Source: Globisporangium splendens
Taxonomy: Eukaryota; Oomycota; Peronosporomycetes; Pythiales; Pythiaceae
Length of the DNA stretch: 64,000 nt
NCBI GenBank assembly: GCA_006386115.1
Contig: VFIW01000011.1
Location: forward strand, 124,001-188,000
Direction: 5' to 3'
Below the pieces are notes generated by a model. That model made no database searches and was not told where the DNA came from. It saw only the letters and a program-made list of their open reading frames with translations. Shown one piece after another: positions 42,576 to 53,931 of the stretch (position 1 is the stretch's first letter; every line of letters begins with the position of its first letter). Both the position numbers and the translations under genes were made by a program.

Positions 42576-45500
42576 ATGTTTGCGCAGCTCAAGCGCGAGA
42601 GCCTGCGGAAGCTCCGCATGGCGGAGGACAAGAGCCCAAAGGGCAGCATCGACGAGCCCATCGTGGACATGATCCGCTTGATCAACGATCATCCAAACTA
42701 TGTGCGTATTGCTCTTTTCTGCTGTGCATAACGCGTCTTTTTGTGGCGGCATGCAATTTGCAGAAGAGTACAAATGGGATGGCAGAGGCACCAGCGCTCA
42801 TAACTGATATTGGTTACCGATGTATGTGTACGCATGCAATGCAGGTGACTAGCAGCTCGTGCTCGGGACGCATTGCGGTGTTTTGTGGCGTGCCAGCGAC
42901 TGCTACTGCTGGTGAAGCGGGTGCTAATGGAGAGCGCGATGAGTCGGTGAATCTGATTACGAAAGGTGGGAAGTGGCTTTTGGCAGAGCACGCGACGATC
43001 ACGTGGGAGCAGCTGTCGCAAGCTTTGCGTTCTCCAGATGCGATTTCTGCCAACAGCAATATGGTACGTACCTCTTCTTAGTTTCCGTGAAGTGTTTATT
43101 GGACATTGAAACCACGTTGTGCGTGGGTGTTGATTGTTTTCGCTTGGTTGTGCATGGGTGCTACAGTTGATTTTCAAGCACGAGCCGTTCATTATGCACG
43201 TTGTCTGCCGCGATTTGGACGCCGCTAAAGAGCTCTTGCAATGGGGAATCGCGTGCGGCTTCCGCGAATCAGGCGTTGTACTTGGGAACAAAAAAATCAT
43301 GTGCGCCATTCGAACGAGTGCGAACGGTCTTGAGATCCCCATTGCGCACTCGGCTAAGGAGCTGCTTGTAAGTGACGAGTACCTGAAATGGATCGTGGAT
43401 ATCGCGAACGAAAAATTCATCGCGAACAAAAAGAAGACTGACCAGTTGTTTGAAGCGTTCAAGGCCAAATTTTACAGTCAACAGTCTGCTGCTAGTAATG
43501 TGGCCGCAGTCTCATCGGTGGAGTTCGATCTGTACAAGGAGCTCAAGTGCGATGAAATCAAACGCATCGGTCATACGAGTGTGGCGCACGGCTCCAACAT
43601 CGTCGTGTTCGGCGGTCAGGGAGCGACGGCGTCGGGTACAACGTCTCGACTGGCGGCGTTGACGATTGTGAGTACGGCAAAGAGCCATTCCCTCGAGGTG
43701 ATCTACAAAGAAGACGGAAAGTCAGCTGAGGCAGCTCCATCTGCGCGAATGCAGCACTCGGCTGTGGTTGTGAACAATGAAATGATCGTGTTTGGCGGTC
43801 GTGCAGGTCCAACCAAGCCGTTCAACGATGTGCACGCGTTCAACCTCGACACGCGCACATGGAGAGCGGTTGACACTGTTGGTGATAGTCCTTCCCCACG
43901 ATACAAGCACTCCTGCTCTGTCGGTACGTGTTCTGCCCATTCCACGCATCCAAACAGGATGGTAGGACTTACTAATCCCAGTTCTGTGTGTTCTAATTAT
44001 GCAGTTGGCTCAATCATGTACGTGTACGGCGGTCGGGACGCCACGACGGTGTTTGGCGATCTCTTTGCTCTGGACTTGGATCAAAGCACCCCAGAATGGC
44101 GACAAATTGGTGCGAAATTGTATCCTGTACGTGTTTTCCTTTGATGATAGCGAAGTGGCTAACTAAATTTGTGTTTTGGCATTCAGATAACCCGTTCACG
44201 TTTCCTCGATTCGATCACGTGAGCGCTGTGGTGGAGAAGACAAAGGTGTTGTTCTGGGGAGGCATGACGTCGTCTCGGGGTGTCGAAGACGATGGCGGCG
44301 ACGCAAGTGGAGTCACCCAGAAAACTGTGGGCAACGTGCTAGAAGCAAGTGAGAAGGAGCAAGCGTACTGTCTGCTGTTCGATACCGTCACTGGGATCTG
44401 GGAACGCAAAGAGCTCGGCAACCTTTCCGCTGGACCTGAGGCGAGTCTGATCGCCGGCAGCGTGTGCGAAGTCAGCGGCCACCACGTCGTGCTTTCCGGT
44501 GGGATGACATCGTCGTCGCTCGTGAATGGTGACAATGCGACGCAGAAACTGTTTTTGCTGAATGCGAAGACGATGCAGTGGATACGATTGGGCGAAGTGA
44601 AACACGCGAATGCTGCGTTCGCGTACCACACGTGCACCTGGATGCCACACAACAGTAGCTTGTACATCTTGGGCGGTGGCTTCCAGTGTTTTGGATTTGG
44701 ACAGTTTTACTCGTCGCCGTTCCAGTGCGAGCTCTCACTGATCAAAGCGTCCATTCCTGGTGCTGTTAAGGTGACTCCAAGCGTATCATCAGCCGTCAGC
44801 AGTGGCGAGAACAAGAGTGGACGCTCTACTGAAGCTTCGTCTCAGTCGTTGCAATCGACCGACAACAGCCGTCCACTGGGCGTGCTCGCCGCGAAATTGG
44901 ACGTGAAGAAGGTCAAAACGCTGCTGGAAAGCGCGAAGGTGTACGACAAATCGCGTCGCGTGCATGTGGTTCAGCGTGATGCTGGCTCTGCATTCCTCAT
45001 CCCAGTCGCCGCCACCATCCACGAAGTCGTAGCCTCCAATTCGGAACTCAGCTCGCTTGAAATTGTCGTGGACGAAGACGCATATGCCAACAAATTTGGT
45101 AAGAGTAGCGGTCTGAACCGAAACGAGGTCATCCAGAGCACGATTCTTGCTTTTGCGACAAAGTACCACGTCCCAGTGTCGATTCAAGCGACTGTGCCGG
45201 ACAAGTACGAGTTTGTCGGCGACATCTTGATGGTGCCTCGCGAGACGTTCGTTGAAGACGAATGGACAAGTTTTGCGCAGGACATGTGGGCGAAAGTGTG
45301 CGCGTCGACCTCGCCAGCGTTTTCGCGTGTAGCGCGGAAGGCGTTCGTCGATGCGAGTGAGAAGCGGCAGAGCCACGTCGAGTTGTTGTACGTAAACCAC
45401 TCGGCATTGACGTCGCCTAAAGCGAAAGAAACCCCCGGGTGGGTTGAAGTGCGTGAAAATGGCATCATCTATGGCTGGGATATCACGCGCGTGATGTTCT

Positions 45501-46048
45501 CATCAGGCAACGTGACCGAGAAGGCGCGCATGGCGACCATCGGGTGTCAGGACGAAGTGATCGTGGACTTGTTTTGTGGCATCGGGTACTACGTGCTCCC
45601 GTTCCTCGTTCACGGCGGGGCTTCGTTTGTGCACGCGTGCGAGTGGAACCCAGATTCGGTGAACGCGCTTCGCTTCAACTTAGAGCGCAACAACGTCGCG
45701 CACAAGTGCCAAGTGTATCTGGGCGACAACCGAGAGACTGCGCCGAAGCTCGCAAACGTTGCGGACCGCGTCAACCTGGGGCTCTTGCCAACGAGCATCA
45801 AGGCGTGGCCACTGGCTGTGCAGGTGCTCAAGCCGACCGGCGGCTGGTTCCACGTGCACGACAACGTCGCCGTGGAGGACCGGGACGCGTGGGAGCAGCG
45901 GCTGCTGACTGCGCTGCGCGACCTGGCGCAGCAGCACGGCAAGAAGTGGACCATCACGTGCGAGCACGTGGAGAAAGTCAAGTCGTATGCGCCGAAAGTG
46001 CATCATTTGGTCGCCGACATCCATTGCGTATCCCTTGAGCAGCAATGA
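42576..46048 (+). CDS. TYW2/TYW3: tRNA wybutosine-synthesizing fusion protein, TYW3-kelch-TYW2
   Basis: Exons 42576-42701, 42845-43063, 43167-43923, 44005-44109 and 44187-46048 give 1022 residues. The N-terminal TYW3 methyltransferase has SPKGSIDEPIVDMIRLIN, SSSCSGRIAVFC, KGGKWLLAEHA and GFRESGVVLG. A kelch propeller follows (VFGGQGA, VFGGRAGPTKPFNDVHAF, YVYGGRD). The C-terminal TYW2 aminocarboxypropyl-transferase has IVDLFCGIGYYVLPFL, ACEWNPDSVNALR and NLGLLPTS. Together they perform the later steps of wybutosine formation at position 37 of tRNA-Phe. The same fusion is known from plants. The kelch exon junction at 44110 uses a GTGCGA donor; the stronger-looking GTACGT at 44127 would break the frame. 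Confidence 0.92.
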
Positions 46049-46122
46049 TCAGACAATGCTGATCTGTACTTTTTAAGGTTTGTCACATTGAAATTAGGCT
46101 CTCGCGGCCTAAATCAACAATA

Positions 46123-46145
46123 AAACTAGGTCCTGGTCCTAGTTT
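46123..46145. promoter_or_regulatory. palindromic element AAACTAGG-N7-CCTAGTTT
   Basis: Same 8-bp arms as 42406-42427, lying 70 bp upstream of the ATG at 46215 and 75 bp after the TYW stop codon. The sharing of arms but not spacer suggests a protein-binding site rather than a repeat fragment. Confidence 0.5.
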
Positions 46146-46214
46146 AATGCTCGATGAGAATTGTGCCTGAATCGCTGAGCGAGTATTCAAAATTGATCCA
46201 TTTCTTCGACGAAG

Positions 46215-46901
46215 ATGGCCGCGATGTTGCTGCCGCGAAGCAAGGCGAAGGACGAGAAAGCGACCAAGAGCGCGACGGCCGCGGTCACGATCTGCGACTT
46301 GTGCGACGTTTACACGCAGAACGGCCTCGAGGGCAAGTGGAACGAGCTCCTCAAAGTGTACGACGTACGTTCTCCTTGTGGCTTTCTTGCTAACATTCTC
46401 TGTGTGTCATCTTCCAAGGTCTTATGAATCTTCTTTCATTGTCGGTGGGAACAGCAACGTCGCAATGACGACAACTTGCGCGAGATCTTGGCGCTGAGTG
46501 CGCCGACGAAGCGCGTGAACGATCTGAACGGATGGCACTTGGAGCGCATGGCCGTGGGCGAATACGAAGACGTGCGGACCGGATCGTCCAACGATGTCGC
46601 ACTCATCAGACGTGACGTGCGCCAAATGAAGCAGCAAGTGAACAAGATCATCGCAAATGGACGCAGCTTCCAAGCACGACGCGATGCGCTCATGAACGCG
46701 ATGGAAAAGCAGCGGCATGCGCTCACTGCCGAATTAGACGCCGCGAAGGAGTTTTTAGGACAAATCCACCTCTCCTCCGCCGCGGACCCCGAGGCGATTG
46801 GGCTGAGCGCGCCTGCACCTGTGGAGCAGCGCTTACTCGCGACTGTGAAAGCGCCAGAGGTATCGGCGAGCGTCAACCTCAGTGCTGCGCCGTCTATTTA
46901 G
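46215..46901 (+). CDS. small coiled-coil protein of unknown function
   Basis: Exons 46215-46364 and 46455-46901 (GTACGT donor, CAG acceptor, phase 0) give 198 residues. The N-terminal part has CDLCDVYTQNGLEGKWNELL. The middle is LNGWHLERMAVGEYEDV, then a predicted coiled coil (RRDVRQMKQQVNKIIANG, RDALMNAMEKQRHALTAEL). The tail is Ala/Pro/Ser-rich. I do not recognise the family. The single-intron structure and consistent codon use argue that it is real. It could be a subunit of a coiled-coil complex, but nothing in the context fixes a role. Confidence 0.65.
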
Positions 46902-47177
46902 ATCACATTAGACGAGCATTGTGTGCGTTAATATATGGCCATCTCGTTGGTCAGCGTAATAAATGTTTTGCTAGTCCATAGAGGTGACAAAGCTCCACTG
47001 TGTTTAGCGTCTGTGATATGAAGCAATAGGGGATCAACGACTACATCCTCAAAGCAAATCTGCATGTTTGTGTGTTTCTTTTTGCCTTCATTTATGCGCT
47101 GATCCTCTCGTTCCCCAGCCTCTTTCGATGATCACAACCTCCTTTGTCTCTAATGCGGCCATGGTGCTGCTGCTTGT

Positions 47178-48333
47178 TTACTCGACCTGCAGGCGCTCCT
47201 CCAAGTACTTGACGGCGTCCTTTGTGATCACTAACAAATCCTTTTGCAGGATCGAGTAGACGTTGATCTTGTGCTGCGGGAGCGTGTCAATGTACGGGAT
47301 GTTGCGCGTCGAGAGCAAAAAGTTGGTCGCCACTTCCTCGCTGTCGATGAAGAGCGCGTGGTCCCAGCCGCGGGATTCCAAGAACTGCTTCATGTCCTTC
47401 GTCTTGGAGCTCTGTTATTTCCCAAAGGCATCATAGAATAAAATACAATGGGATGAGTTACTGACTTTGGTTTCTGCGACTGCAAGTATGCAAAAAGTCT
47501 AATGAGCACACACGCACCTCAACTTCCAACGAGTCGACGACCGCGAGCTTTCCTTCACGAAGCTTCGTGGAGAGCGCGACGCGGAGACCCATCGCACGCA
47601 CCTTCTTTGGCAGCGAGTACGAGAAATCGCGAAGCTTTGGACCGTGGACACGGTAACCACCACGCCATTGAGGAGCTCGGATGTCACCGACACGAGCGCG
47701 GCCCGAGCCTTTTTGCTTCCACGGCTTTCTCGTGGAGCCGCTCACTTCGGTACGCGTCTTGGTCTTGTTCGTGCCAGCACGGCGGCACGCGAGTTGCCAT
47801 CGCACCACACGCTGGAGGATGTCCACGCGGGTTGGCGCACCGAACACACTGTTTCATTGACATAAAGAGCAATTGGTACATAACCCAAGCGAGCTCCTGA
47901 CCGCGTACTATGCGTACTGTATATATAGCACAGTCACATGCACATGTGCACACTTGGTGCAAGTTGTCGTACCTTCCGTTGAGCGTCACAGGCTCCAATT
48001 CCGCATCCGACTTCAAAGTCAGCAGGTTGATTTTGACATCACCCGATTCCGTGACTTCGACTATAAAGGAGCAAACGAACGATTACACAGAAGGGTCAAC
48101 ACCAGTGCGCGCGTGTTTCTACTATTGCATAACTCCTAGTGCTGTTTACCTTTCTGCGCAGTGGGGACCACGCGCGGCGCACGCACTGGTTTCTCTTCGG
48201 CGAACACGAGGTTCGACGGGATCTCCACAGCGGCGGCTTGCGAGCTCATGGCGCGGGCCACGAGGCTCGAGCGCGGCGCGCCGACGCTCATGGCGGCCAC
48301 GCCGCTGATCAGACGGTTCAACGCGAACGCCAT
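47178..48333 (-). CDS. MRPL4: mitochondrial large-subunit ribosomal protein uL4m
   Basis: Minus-strand exons 48150-48333, 47973-48060, 47518-47848 and 47178-47411 close in frame to 278 residues. The N-terminus ([20 protein letters not shown], then ARAMSSQ) is basic and Ser/Ala-rich like a mitochondrial targeting peptide. The core is L4: [39 protein letters not shown] and [15 protein letters not shown], then a C-terminal domain with [16 protein letters not shown]. It binds 23S-type rRNA early in mitoribosome assembly and lines the exit tunnel. The frame is open to an upstream Met at 48465, but the targeting peptide fits the start at 48333. Confidence 0.92.
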
Positions 48334-48700
48334 CTTTTCTCCTGCTTTCTTCCCTTCAGGCACACGCAGCAGCGACGTCGAGGAGCTCCTTTGGCAGAGT
48401 TTATGCGCTTCCAACCAAGCCAAGCCAGCCACTCGCTGAATGCACAACCCAACCACCCAGTTCATCGAACTTTAAACCCAATGACCCTTTTCATCCACTT
48501 TTGGGTTTTACAAATGAATTGTTGGCAATTCATTTGGAGAAATGAATTGCGTCACGTCAGAATTGAACCGAGTCAATCCATCTGGAGTCAAGAACGAAGT
48601 GGCGAAAAGCGTCGACAAAGCTGCAAAGGAAGGAAGGAGAGTGTCTTGACGTAGCTGCGTGCGTGGGGAGAACACAAGCGGCGCAAGTGAACAGGAGAAG
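48334..48700. other. divergent intergenic region, MRPL4 and RICTOR
   Basis: 367 bp holding both promoters. An imperfect repeat of AATGAATTG occurs at 48513-48549. No gene seen. Confidence 0.4.
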
Positions 48701-51700
48701 ATGGCGCGGAGGATGTCGCTGATGCCAAAGTCGGTGGACTCGAGCAGTCTCGGCGCGATCTGCACGCTCATCGAACGCGGGAACCTGGATCGCAAATCCA
48801 AACTCGAGAGTGTGGGCCGCATCTGCCATGTATGTCTTTACACACTGCGTATCTTCATATATACGCGAGATTGCCTTCTGGACGAAAGAGAAAGGGAAGA
48901 AAAGGACGTCTATTTCTGATGCTGTAGGAGAAAATATGGTCCTTTTGTCTCTCTCTCTCTTTCTCTCTCTTGAAGTGCCGGAAGCGTGGTGCATATGCTG
49001 CTTGTTGTGGATGTGTACCCCATGGCACTAACATATGAGCATTTGGATTGTGGAATACGGGGGATTATGTAGGAACTGAAAACAGATCCATTACTGCTCG
49101 ACAGCTTCCCGATCGCGAGGTTGATGAAGTGCATGCGGCGTTTGGTTTGTGATTCGGACTCGTCGACGCGGTTGGGTGCGCTCCGCGTGCTGCGATACAC
49201 GATCTGCAGCAACGAAAGCGTGAAGATCTTTGTGGACCTGGTAAGCAACGCGTGATGGTGTACGGTCTTTCAAACATGGTTACCGCGTGGCTAAGTTGTT
49301 TCTGTGGTTTTATTGTATTGTATGTGGTCACGGCGTCTGACAACAGTGTATTCCGGTTTTCGTTGTACGCTCAATGGAGCGCGAGCAAAAGCTCCTGGCT
49401 GAGCGTGTGCAAGCCCTAAAAGTGATCCGTCGTATCATGGAAATCGATGCGGCGCAAATGCCACCGAGCCTCGTTGCGTCGATCGTCGCAATCGCTGGGC
49501 ATAAAGATGACAACTTGCGACGCATTTGTCTGGAGACGCTACGAGAACTGTCACTCGCGAACGTTGAGGTCATCGCGGAATGCAACGGAATCAAAGTGAT
49601 CGTGGACTCGATCTTGGACTCGTCGTTCCAGGATTTGGCAGATTCGTTGATCCTCACATTGCTGATGATTTTGAACGAGCCTGCGACGCGTCAGTTCATT
49701 GACCCGTTTGTCGATACGCAGATCCTGCTTGCGCCATTCACCGATACAGATCTACCTGCAGGGAACGAAAGACGACAACGGTGGATGGCAAGTCGAAACG
49801 CGATCGTGACGATGATGCGTTCGTGGACGGTACGGTGTTCTTTCTTACGTTGATCATGTAATAATCATGTTTTCGTTCGCGTCTCATTGTGCATATTGTG
49901 TACGTGCTCCATCTACTCAGGGTATCGTGGTACTGACATCGAACCCACAAGGTCTTCAGTCTCTTATCCAGTTGCTGGTTCGACCCGTGGGTGAAGATGT
50001 ACAAAAGGCAGTGCTCTCGACGATCTGTGAGATTTTCTACAAGAAAACATCCTTTGATAAGACAGCCGGCGAAGCTGCGGATGTGGTGTCGGCGACGATT
50101 CCCATCAGTGTGTCCTCGTCCGACTCGATTCCAGCACCATCGGGGTACAATCTTCTCGACAACTACACTGTGATCGTGCTCCTCGCCATGGTGCACTGCG
50201 GTCTATTGGATGCATTGATCACTCTCGGGACAGGCACGGTTCGATCTCTCGCGGAACCCGCAATTGATTTACTCTCCGACATTCTTCGCATGTCGTCTCG
50301 GCTTCTCCCAGACCAACATTGCGCGTCGTTACTTGCCCTTCCTCGACTCGTGTCAGCAACGTCGCTCACGTCAATGACGACACAAACGCTTGGGGATCAG
50401 GTTAAAAGTTTACTCGAGCGTTTGCAGCGAGAAAAGTCCATTCGGGCGAGTGAAATGCTAGCAGAGCTCGCCAACGCTGTTGGTGCCAATTCCGGAAGTG
50501 TCACCACCCGTGGTGTGTCGCTTGTATCTTATGGAGGAAGTGGTGTTAACGGTGTACAACTCGTGTCAGAGTTGCTTCGCGACATTAACAGACCATCGAC
50601 ACTGTACTTACAAGTGGGGCGTTCAGGAAGCAATCCATCGTCAAGTTTGAACTCAGCGAGACGACTGGGTCCTTACTCGGGGAAAGACAACTTGACGTCC
50701 CGTGAGCTCATGGTGCAAGAATTGAAGCACTCGATGGACGCGCAGATGGACGATGCAACCTTCAAAGATATGCTGCACAATCGATCAAAGATCCTCACTG
50801 ACAAGAACTTCACAAAGTGGAACTGGGATGTGATCTCGGAGATGCTCGAAGGTCCTCTCACGAATCCTCATCGGTTGTCCGAAGCGATGAAAACCAAGTT
50901 CTTCAAACGTTTATCGGGTTTCTTTCGCGGAGATACAGGCAACAAAGGGTACTTCTCGCTGCTCGACTGGATCCCAGACAACGTGCCGTTCCTTCGACCT
51001 GCATGCCAGATGTACACGCTGCTGCTGAATCACCCTGAGGGGCTCTTGTTCTTGAAAACCGATCGCCGTGGTCAACTGTTAACAGAAATCTCGTCGGCGT
51101 TGGAACTCGAAGCACGCCCTGAAGCAGCGATTGTGGAATCTCACATCGGCGTTTTGAAGCAACGAATGTTTTCCCCCGTGTTTTGTTCAACGAAAATGTT
51201 GCGCGAGTACTTCACATTGCTGGGTTTGATGAGCTCAAGCAAGGAAGGATTGAAGATGATGGAACAATCGAACTTGTTCAATCGGCTGCACGTGATGGGG
51301 ACAACGAAAGGTCATGACTTTCTCTGTCGTCTGATCCTCGCCAACCTGGATTACTCGGTTGATGGAAGTTCTCGGAAATTGCTCCAATCATGGATGATGG
51401 AGGGCTCGAAGGCACTTCGTCTTTACGCAACGTGCCTTCTTCGAGCGCTTTTGCGATCTGAAGTGGTGGATTTTGCGAAATGGGGCGTAGATGCGCTTGT
51501 GACCCAGTTGACCCAAGAAGAAGAGGTAGCGAAAGCTGCGCTGAGTGTCTTGGAAGAGGCGACCGAAACCGAAGAGTGCCTGCTAGCGATGATTATGAGA
51601 CGACCGACGAAGCTTATCCAGATGAAAGACAAACGAGCGGAATCGTTGTTGTTGAAGTTTTTGTCGCTTCCGGAAGGGCTCGCGTTCTTACAAGGGACTG

Positions 51701-53706
51701 GCGATTGGATCCCGCGCACACTGATCGCATGGAGACGAGAAAAGTATGTTTCGTATGTGCATGCCGTCGAAAACTCGCTGTTTCGTGGTCTGCATCGCGA
51801 CGTATCTGGAAGAGAACGAAATACTGTGTCAAGTGCGGGCAGTATGCGACGAACTTGCTGGCCGACTCCTATTCCAGTTCAGGTACCGATGAAACGTGGA
51901 GGAGTCGTGAAAAACGGAAGCCAGCGATCTCTGTGGGGGTTAGATTGGCTTTACAAAATGCCCTGGAACATGGAAGTGAAGATTGTTGGGCCTCCTGGTA
52001 GCGGACCACCATCTAACCTAACCGTGGAAACCTACATTGACGGCTCGCTTCGGGACGAAGAAGACAGTGCCTTGGACGAAGACGACCTACGAATGAACTC
52101 CATTCGAGTGAAAGCAATCGTTGTCGACGCTCGCAACATGCCCCAGCCTGTGATTGTGAACTCCCAACAAACGCTTCAAGCATGCCTGTTCCTGGGAACG
52201 CAACCAATTGATCGTCGTGGCTTCACAAAGCCTCCACCGAAAAGCAATGGAGGTTTTGTGATGCCTCCTTCGGTCATGGGAACGGATGCTCAAGCTAAAG
52301 GACGAACACGCTCGGCGTCTGCTGCGGGCGGAGATCGCTCGTCGGAAACGAATGCTGGTGCCTACGGCTTCGCTGATCCAAACTATCCTGCTTCCGAGTC
52401 CGCTGCAGAAGAGCACAAGGATTGGAGTACCTGCCAACCAGATCAGCGCTCGCCACAATATTTGTCATCGCCCGAGTGCTCGGTATGTGCTCCAGGGGAA
52501 CGAGCAGTCTGGAATTTCCGCGTGGAAATGGACAGCAGCACTGGCAATGTGAAACGTGTCATGCTGAAGTCTGTTGAATTCACGTTACAGCTCTTGCCAC
52601 TGCGTCCTCGGTCGGTTCCACTGCCACCCCACCTGTACGGCGAGCTTGGAAAGACAAGTGCAGGTTGCCAGATCCTTCACAATTCAGGACACATCCCCGA
52701 GTTCATTGCCTGTCTGCGAGATAGCGCGAGTGTCCCGCTTGAAAAGCGAGCAGCTCTGTGGGCACTGGGCCATATCGCTGCCACGTCGAGAGGGTATGAT
52801 CTGATTCAGCACTACGCTCATGATGTGCTCGACATGATTGTGAAGTTGACCACGGACTCGCCGCTAGTATCGATTCGTGGCACGTGCTTCTTCGTTCTTG
52901 GGCTGATCTCGCGGTCGACATCGGGACGCCGCGACCTGTCTCAATTGGGATGGGATGCAGCAAACGTCTCGCAATCGTCGATTTCGGTGCCTCAAAACTC
53001 CAACTCGCTTTTCGTGTGGCCTCGCCCATCAAGTAACGAAGTCGCAAACAAGACTTGTCCGGTCACGCAAATCCCTACATCTCCGTTGCAAGCTCTTCTC
53101 TCGAAGATCCCACCAGAATGGAGAGAGTTGTTGCGTCTCGTTGCTGATCTGAGTAACCATATCACACAGAAAGAAGCGCATTCGTCGCTCAACAAGTTTC
53201 GTGCGTCCAAGCCGGAGTTGTTTGAGGAGCCCATGCTGCTGCTCTACGTGCATGCACTCTTGGAGAAGTACAGCTATCGACTCGCGTTGCGTCAGTTTGT
53301 ACTCAATGCCTTTGATCGCGCCGTCTTGACGGATGAAGTACTGGAGTCGATTAGCGACGGGTACAAGACGAGCACAGGAGTGCGCGTCCCACATCCACGC
53401 GAACTCTTGCGCCGTCGGTCATCTCCGTCGATCCCAGCGTTCACGGCTTCGATTCAAAGTTTGAACTCTGCGATCCAGAATACTGGTCGTATGTCGTCGA
53501 CGAATGGTATGAGTATGGGTGGCCCGCCGTCGTTCATGGCCAGAACCTCGACTGGCCTTGGTCTCACTGGCGGAGATGGACGCTCGACGTTCCGAATGAA
53601 CAATCACGAGCCTATTGACCGCGCCGTGCTACTCAAGCGAAACAGAAAGCGTGTGGCTCACTCGGAGAAAACGATCGTCGTTGGCGCGCCAGAAGCAGTT
53701 GTTTAA
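48701..53706 (+). CDS. RICTOR: RICTOR, TORC2 scaffold subunit
   Basis: Exons 48701-48829, 49073-49240, 49347-49829 and 49921-53706 give 1521 residues. The N-terminal armadillo-like domain carries the RICTOR_N hallmarks DPLLLDSFPIARLMKCMRRL, VVRSMEREQKLLAERVQALK and RIMEIDA. The middle region has DKNFTKWNWDVISEMLEGPL and PFLRPACQMYTLLLNHPEGL. The C-terminal RICTOR_V block reads LEKRAALWALGHIAATSRGY, then SPLVSIRGTCFFVLGLIS. RICTOR defines TOR complex 2, which phosphorylates AGC kinases and controls actin and membrane homeostasis. Intron 1 (48830-49072, 243 bp) is longer than its neighbours and holds a CT microsatellite around 48949-48970. Confidence 0.93.
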
Positions 53707-53931
53707 GCTTCCAAAGATTGAGTCAAGTTTGGGTGTGAAATCATTCATTTTGCTTTTTGGTGTGCAGTGGAGAAAGAATGTAAATCGATCGAAAGAGTGC
53801 TGCGGTGAGTGTGAATGTGAGGTTCTGTGGTTTCGTTGTTCGTCGAATGCAAATTATGGGTTGGGTTGTTGTGTCTATGAGGTAAGAAAAAAGCGTGGCA
53901 AAAAGTGTGCTGCTAACCTTTGTCATCGCTC

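Noticed and set aside
44127..44186. Apparent frameshift in the TYW gene when the GTACGT donor at 44127 is used.
   Set aside because: Using the GTGCGA donor at 44110 gives a 77-bp GT-AG intron and keeps the frame.
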